From the NCBI GenBank assembly GCA_001430745.1, contig KQ481947.1:15361-30140 (forward strand): a stretch of 14,780 nucleotides of DNA. The letters run 5' to 3'. Below the pieces are notes generated by a model. That model saw nothing but the letters and a program-made list of their open reading frames with translations. It was not told where the DNA came from and searched no databases. Positions 9,201 to 14,780 of the stretch are shown here, piece by piece. Numbering within the stretch: the stretch's first letter is position 1; each line of letters begins with the position of its first letter. The stretch is from Auxenochlorella pyrenoidosa (taxonomy: Eukaryota > Chlorophyta > Trebouxiophyceae > Chlorellales > Chlorellaceae). The translations under genes and the position numbers were made by a program.

Positions 9201-12200
9201 TGGCCGGGCAACTGTGGGTGCGTATGTCAGCCCAGCCAAACTCCTCCCAGCCTGGAACAGCGCCCTGCCCACCTGCATCCCGGGCTTGCAGCTCGCGCGT
9301 CAGCTCCGTCAGGTTCTGCTGCAGGCGCTGGCCCTCGTGCGCCAGCGCTTCGTACGCGGTGCGCAGCTCTGCCGCATCCGCCTCGCGCGCCTTGGCCAGC
9401 TGCTCGGCATAGTGCTGCCGCGTGGAGGCGAGCTTGGCCTGCTCGGCCAGCTGCTGCCCCTCGGCGGTCATGCCAGCCAGCTGGTTGCTGACCACCTGCA
9501 GGCACGCGGGCAGGGAGCTGGCAAGGATGAGAGCAGTCCACGTCCCGAGCGCTGCCGAGACTGCACACCCGCTGTCACACCCAAGCATCCCGTGCAGGCG
9601 CAGTCCCCCCCTGAGAGGCGCAGCAAGAAATCCTCGACCCGAGAGCAACCAGACTCTCGGCAGCTGTCCTGCAACCCACCTGGTTCTCCTTCACCAGCGC
9701 CGCCAGGTCGTCAGTCACTGCGCGGTACTCCTCCCGCAAGGCAGCATGCTCTGCCTCCACACCCGCCAGGTGCTGCGCCATGCCGTCAAGCTGGACATGC
9801 TGCGCCGCCGCCGCCGCCTCTGCCTCCTGGAGGCGGGTCGCTGCGGCGGCCAGGCGCGCCTCTGTGGCCGCCAGGGATCTACAAGAAGAAGAACGCCGGC
9901 AGGGTCCTTGGTTCAGGCTCCTTGGCAGCGTGCAGATTGACCAGGTGCAGGGCAAAACTTGTAAATCAGACCTTCGCTCACCGGAGCGCCTCATCTGCAC
10001 GCTGCCGCTCTGCCACCAGGGAGCCCTCCCCGGCGGCAGCCGCCTCGGCGCGCCGGTCTAGCTCTGCCTGCAGCGCGTCGCGCTCGGCATCCAGGGCGCC
10101 CACGATGCCGCGCAACTCTGTCAGCTCAGCGCCGCGGGCCTGGGAATAGGCGGCATAGCAGAGTGGGTGTCAACCCATGGTTGAGTAGATCTAGGGCAGG
10201 CAGCAAGGGCAGGCCCCAATGTGCAGCATGCAGCACTGTCGCATGCAGCAGCAGCACGGTCGGATGGGAAGCATTGTCAAGGCCAGGCTGCGGCCAACAG
10301 TGCACCTGTGCCTCCTCTGCCCGCCTCGCCAGCTGTGCCTCTGCCTCATTCAGCCTAAGCTCTGCTGCCCGCAGCTCTGTGGCCATGCTGCACATAACAC
10401 GGGTCGAGGCAGGAACGCATGGATATCAGACCCTGCACATCAGCTGAGAGGTGTGCGTCGTGCCCAGAAAATGCACACTGCCAGATGTCCACTGCAGCAT
10501 GCCTTGTTGCTTGCACATCACTGATGACACCCTTCCTCACCTGCGCAGCTGTGCCATGTACTGCTGCACTGTAGCGTCTGCCTTGATGCTCAGGGCTGAC
10601 AGGTCAGCCACCTCCTGGCTGCGCTCCTGCAGCTGCCGCCTCAGGTCTGCTGCATCGACGCTGGCAGCTCCATTGCTCGCTGCACCTGCAGCTCGCAACT
10701 CGGTCGTCTTCAGCGCTGCTGCCTTGCTCTCAAGCTCCTGAACCTCATTCTTCAATTGCTGGACCTGCTGCTGCAGCTCTGCCTCACGGCGCTGTACCGC
10801 TTGCAGGGCCTCCTGCTGCTCGTTGATGCCAGCGGCATCGGCTCCCGCGCTGGCATGCCCTGCCGCCAGGCTCCAGCCTGCTTCGCAGCTGTCGCCGGCA
10901 GATCGACTGACAGCTGGCTCTGACGGCTTGCCTGCTGGGGCCGAAGCTGCAGGTATCTGCTGCGTGTCCTTGCCTGCCTGCTCGGCAGCGGAAGTAGCGG
11001 GGGCACTCTGTGCTGCCAGCTGCCTCTCGCTCTCCTCTAGCTTCACCAACAACTCAGCCTTCTCAAACTCCAGCTGCTCCACATGCGCTGCACGCTCAGC
11101 CAGCTGCTGCTGGAGGGTGGCCAACGCAGCATCTGCCAAAGGTACAGCCTCAGGCAGCCCGCCAGGGCTTGATTCCTTGCCAGCAGCAGCAGTGGCATGC
11201 TGGCACGCAGCTGCCAGCTGCTGCTGCAGCCGCTCCACCTGATGGCTAAGCTCGCGGCTCTCTGCCACCGCTGCTGCCGCCGCTGCTGCTGCCTCCAGCT
11301 GCTGGTGTTTGGCTGCGGCCAGCTCAGCAGCAAGCTCATCACAACGCGACTGCACGGCGCCAGTGCTGCTGGCACCGCTGTCAGTGCTCCTCCCAGCGCT
11401 GCAAGCTGGCTCCTCCTTGCGCTGCCGCTTCAGCTGCTTCTGGCTTTCCGCAAGCTCGCCCTCAAGAGCTTGACAGCGGCTCTGCGCCTTGCGCAGCACA
11501 GCCTGCGGGGCAGCCAGGCAAGTCAGGACATGGAAGAAAGATGTCAACAAGCAATGACATGCGCGTCCTTCATAGGGCGAATTTGGTGTCACAAACAGCC
11601 ACCAGACCTCATCACCGTTAGAGCAGGGCACCCACGTTGCCACTCACCTCCCGCTGCTCCAGCCTGTCACGCAGCTCGGCAACCTTGGTCTCTGCATGGG
11701 TCAGCTGCCCCTCTAGCAGCGCCTTGTCTCCCCGCACAGACTCTAGGATGGCGCGCAGCCGCCCCATTTTCTGCCGCACTCCTGCCTCGCCTGCGGCCTC
11801 TGCCTGCAGCCGCCGCAGCGCAGCCTGCATCGCCTCCACCTCGCGCGCAACGCCCTCGCGCTCTGCTGCCAGGCCCGCCGCACGCGCCTCTGACACGCGT
11901 GCGGCCTCCTGCGCCTCTTGCAGCAGTCCGCGGTCCACGGCCCTCTCCTGCACCTGCACAAGCTCCGCTGTCAGGGCCTCCACCTGCAAGGCAACAGCCC
12001 CGCTTGTGTTACCTTGGGCGGTGCTCCTGGCAGGAACCGCATGGCAGGGCTACTGCCTGTCATTGCAATTGCACCATCTTCCAAGCTCCCCAGCACATAA
12101 CAGCAGACAGCTGGTTCATGCACTTGCAACGCGGCAAGCCAACCTGCTGATTGAGCTGCAAGATGACAGCCTCGTTGGCATCGTTGCGATACTGCTGTGC

Positions 12201-13398
12201 CAGGCGGTCCACATCAGGACCCTCGGCAGAGGCCGCCGCCAGCCGCTTGACCTCAGCATCCCTCAGCACCAGCGACTCCTGCAGTGAAAGAGCGGACAGA
12301 ACGCCAACAACAAGCTTGCGACACTTGACAATGGAAAACACACATTATTTGAGTGGCCGACATGTCAGGCCGCAGCCGCAGCCCCGGTGCGGCTGGGCCT
12401 GCTGGACCTGCTCACCTGCGCCTGCTGCAGCTGTGCTGACAGCGCCGCGCCCTCTGCTTCCCGCCGCCGCAGCTCCGCCTCAAGGGCCAGAATGCGGGCG
12501 TCAGCAGCCTTGATGAGAGAGATGGCACCGCGCGATGTGCGTGCCTGTGCCGCTGGCGCCGGCCTGGGCTCCAGCGGTGCGGTGGCTGTGAGCTTCGGAC
12601 CCAGCGCGGCGCACAGGTTGGCTTCGTCTGCCAGGCCAGAGCGGACAGCACAACACAATGAGTGCGATGCAGGGAACAATAGTTGGCGAAGGATGGAGGC
12701 TCGCAAGTGCGGCATGCATGCAGGCAAGGCTGGGCCACGCATGACGCAGCAGCTCTGCCAGTCTTGGTGACGCCGCGCCCTGGCAGCCCAGCACCCACCT
12801 CCTGCGTGGTGGGCCCCAAATGCCAGCAGGTCGCGAACTTTGGCCCGAAGCGCATCCCGCTCCTGCTCAACCGCCGCTGCCCGCTCGAGCGCCTGCTGCC
12901 GCGCCAGCGCCGCATCAGCGGCAGCGGCCTCTGCGGCGCGCGCTGCGTCGGCGGCGGCTGTGCCCTGTGCGACCCGGGCCTCGGCCTCCTGCAGCAGGTC
13001 CTGGTGCAGCCGTGCATTCTCGCCCGCAAGCCGACCCACCTCGCGCCGCAGCACCTCGGCCTGCAGCAAGGCATTGCGCATGCAGGGTTTTGCACCTGCC
13101 GCTGGGCAGCAGTGACCTGAGTCGAGGCGAGGCCTGCGCAGGCAGGCAAGATTGTGCCGCCATGGTGCCCGGCCCTCTCCCTACGGCCAGGACCCACCTG
13201 GTAGTGCACTGCTGTGCCGTTGTTGTCACCAGCTTCATTGCTGTGTTTTGCTGCAGGACTAGCAGCGCGGGCGGCTGCCAAGTCGTGGAGCAGTGCCGCA
13301 ATGAGCGGCGCTGCTTCGGGGGTCAGGGCAGCAGAGTCGTAGGCCATGGCGCCCAGCTGGGCGCGCACCGCCGCTAGCAGGGGCTCTGGCATCCCCAT
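6262..13398 (-). CDS. BLD10: CEP135/BLD10-like centriole/basal-body coiled-coil protein, 17 exons, complete
   Basis: In the family this protein links cartwheel spoke tips to the centriole triplet microtubules. Exons: 13398-13198, 13060-12799, 12627-12416, 12278-12144, 11983-11648, 11502-10541, 10387-10306, 10139-9982, 9878-9680, 9495-9273, 9084-8993, 8778-8662, 8475-8370, 8203-8115, 7924-7799, 7493-7014 and 6822-6262. They total 4341 nt (1446 residues plus TGA); all introns are GT-AG and every phase agrees. Residues 8-45 match the N-terminal CEP135 segment (L..L.Y....L....PLI..LL.DL). Residues 78-95 carry ENARLH, and 191-206 (IKAADARILALEAELR) resembles the LLQVADNRIQEL stretch of human CEP135. 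Residues 834-993, including AYERQVEAMDRAM at 955, resemble its C-terminal region. Nearly everything else is heptad coiled coil, broken by Ala/Ser/Pro linkers near 480-510 and 545-610. Poly-Ala lies at 453-460 and a Gln-rich segment at 1375-1385. Length falls between human CEP135 (about 1140) and Chlamydomonas BLD10 (about 1640). Family comparisons are from memory. Confidence 0.8.
7754..7788 (-). repeat. Intronic G-run cluster just after a splice donor (quadruplex candidate)
   Basis: In the sense of the CEP135-like transcript, the intron that starts at the GTGAGG donor (7798) carries runs of 4, 3, 7, 3 and 10 G separated by two or three bases. On the plus strand these are the C-runs 7785-7788, 7779-7781, 7770-7776, 7766-7768 and 7754-7763. 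The cluster starts about ten bases into this intron, at 305 nt the longest in the gene. Confidence 0.75.
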
Positions 13399-14186
13399 TT
13401 CAGCAGGTGTGCAGAGCTGCGGACCGACCCCTGTCGCTGCCGGCCGAAGTCAACCTGCCGTCAAGTGCTGTCGCCTTCACTGACGTCGAGTCACTGGGCT
13501 ATGAAAAGTCTGCAGGCAGAGCAGAAGTGCATGGCGCCCCGTCGAGAGCCAGCGAAAGCCGACAGGCGACAGTCAATCAGGGTTTGCAGAGGAGCAGTCC
13601 CTGCTCTCCTCGCTCGCTCAACCAGCAGTGCGGATTGGCATTCAAGTGTCGGCTGTCGCCAAATGCCCGCCCTACCGCGAATTCGCTGCTGCTGCGCGTG
13701 CTCCGATGTCCCTCGAAAGGCAAGCACAATTCAATTGGCAGCTCCATTCCATCACCTTGCGCGTCAATTGCGGCTACCGGATCTTTTGCCAGCTCTTCTA
13801 CAGCAACCCCAGAGGCCCATCTCTCGCTTGTATTGACCGCGCCTTACTTCCGCCGCGTTTGGACCCACCCGCAGCCTGCAGCCCCCTCTGTCGATCCAGG
13901 CAGCCTGCCATTGCCCTGCCTGAGGGGGCAGCGCAAGGGGGAAAGAGCAGCAGCGCTGCTGCAGTGAGGGGCAAGTTCGGGGCGTCTATGGCGGGCGCCG
14001 CCGCGCCCCTGACAGCTGCTACGCAGCGCGATAAGTCGCTGACCTGGAGGTGAGGCCCGAAGCGCTCTACGGCGCGGCATCTCAAGAGATTTCCCATGTG
14101 TGCTGCAGGCAGCTCCCACAGCCCTTGCTCGCTCTCTCCCAATGCCGCATCTACCTCCTGCATCCTTTAGGTCCGCACCACACCTC
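13399..14186. promoter_or_regulatory. Divergent intergenic region (candidate bidirectional promoter)
   Basis: This 788-bp region separates the ATG of the CEP135-like gene (minus strand, 13398) from the ATG of the right-hand gene (plus strand, 14187). It must hold both promoters unless further upstream exons exist. It contains TGACGTCG at 13481-13488, a near-match to bZIP/CRE-type sites. There are two minus-strand CCAAT words at 13638-13634 and 13738-13734, about 240 and 340 bases before the CEP135-like ATG. I see no convincing TATA box. Open frames here look like random GC-rich sequence. The element calls are short-word matches and are weak one by one. Confidence 0.45.
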
Positions 14187-14780
14187 ATGGAGCTCCCTGC
14201 AACTCCCTCCAAGAGCAAGCTGCCGGGCCGGCCCCGCTTCTGCTCCCTGACCACCCTGCTGGTGCTGTTTGCGCTTGTGGCAGGTGAGAATTGCATGACA
14301 CGCCGGGTAGGCTATCCTCCCCCGCCGATCTGCGTGCAATTGTCTAAGCGCCGCCGCCCATCCCCCCGCCTCCCTGCGGTGCCCCTGCCGCCTCGCGTCT
14401 GCTCCCTTGCAATGCTCTTGCCGGGAGTGCTACACTGAAACTTCTTCTGGGAGAGTCAGCACCCAGGGTTGAAGCCCCTCAACTTCTGTTGTGCGCTGCC
14501 ACCCATCCAGCCGCACCATCCCGCCCCACCGCCCGCTGTTCTCCTCCTCGGCGCTCAAGTCTGGTATCCACTCGCGCCCCTGCTCGGCTTGCAATTCCCC
14601 TCACCGCGCGCCCCCCTCTGCCGGGGCCCCATTGTTCGCGCAGGCGTGGCCATCTTCAACCAGGAGCTGAGCGCCGGCGGCGGCGCGTCGCGCACCGAGA
14701 CGTACTACCGCAAGGCCCTGGTGGCCAAGATGTACTTTGGCGCCGACGGCCAGACGGTGACGGCCACCAGCGAGGAGTAC
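14187..14780 (+). CDS. Unrecognised signal-anchor membrane protein, N-terminal part, runs off right edge
   Basis: Two exons, 14187-14283 and 14644-14780, join in phase 1 across a 360-nt GT-AG intron (donor GTGAGA, acceptor TTCGCGCAG). The start is the first ATG in this frame after the divergent intergenic region. Residues 1-20 are basic (three Lys, two Arg, no acidic residue after Glu2). A hydrophobic stretch follows at about 21-37 (LTTLLVLFALVAGVAIF), and the chain then becomes polar (RTETYYRKALVAKMYFGADG). A short positive N-terminus before a single hydrophobic helix is typical of a type II signal anchor, as in Golgi/ER enzymes, with the rest in the lumen; an uncleaved signal or organelle anchor is also possible. 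Only about 78 residues are visible and I do not recognise a family. Confidence 0.65.

Noticed and set aside
10219..10260. GCATGCAGCA direct repeats as a possible mobile-element or CRISPR-like array
   Set aside because: There are only a few short, irregularly spaced copies inside a 166-nt intron, with no terminal repeats or uniform spacers. They fit ordinary GCA-rich intron sequence.
11197..12150. Long plus-strand open frames opposite the CEP135-like exons (also at 6923-8011, 7542-8570 and 9118-10149)
   Set aside because: They are antisense shadows of GC-rich coding exons, rich in Ala, Pro, Arg and Cys, with no domain. They span the introns of the minus-strand gene without any change in composition.
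12412..13398. A 328-codon minus-strand open frame starting at the same ATG as the CEP135-like gene
   Set aside because: After residue 67 it runs into the first intron (GTGGGT donor), and the remainder is Arg/Cys/Pro-rich shadow sequence. The alternative frame after splicing at 13061 gives clear heptad coiled coil with matching phase.
6262..13398. Myosin tail, SMC or golgin identity for the large coiled-coil protein
   Set aside because: There is no motor, Walker A/ABC signature or GRIP domain in any exon. The non-repetitive segments at the N-terminus and around residue 955 resemble CEP135 instead. The alternative is kept open only for the central coiled coil.

Overview
The window looks like nuclear DNA from a green alga, most likely a Chlorella-clade trebouxiophyte. 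The GC content is very high and every gene is split by short introns of about 100-390 nt with GT-AG ends. Donors are mostly GTGAG or GTGGG, and acceptors are mostly TGCAG or similar. UGUAA, the usual chlorophyte polyadenylation signal, follows one gene. I see no bacterial operons, tRNA, rRNA, CRISPR array or transposon. The species call is an inference from style; nothing in the window proves it.

Layout from left to right. (1) Minus strand, 66-2736: the 5' part of a gene for an unrecognised Ser/Pro/Gly-rich protein. Four exons can be joined, and the gene runs off the left edge through an intron that ends in an (AC)n microsatellite. (2) 2737-3382: intergenic, with one coding-looking stretch that no gene explains. 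(3) Minus strand, 3383-5591: an mTERF-family organelle RNA/DNA-binding protein. Its start codon is unresolved. (4) 5592-6261: the 5' region of the mTERF gene plus the 3' UTR of the next gene. (5) Minus strand, 6262-13398: one large 17-exon gene for a coiled-coil protein of 1446 residues. Both ends resemble CEP135/BLD10, the protein that links the centriole cartwheel spokes to the microtubules. All 17 exon phases agree and no frame break is needed. (6) 13399-14186: a divergent promoter region. (7) Plus strand, 14187 to the right edge: the first two exons of an unrecognised single-pass (signal-anchor) membrane protein.

The genes do not form a pathway; this is ordinary eukaryotic gene order. The main point of interest is an apparently intact CEP135/BLD10 gene in what looks like a coccoid alga whose vegetative cells are usually described as lacking flagella. 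Other points worth checking are the unexplained N-terminus of the mTERF gene, a 13-residue tandem repeat in the orphan protein, and G-rich tracts placed next to splice sites.
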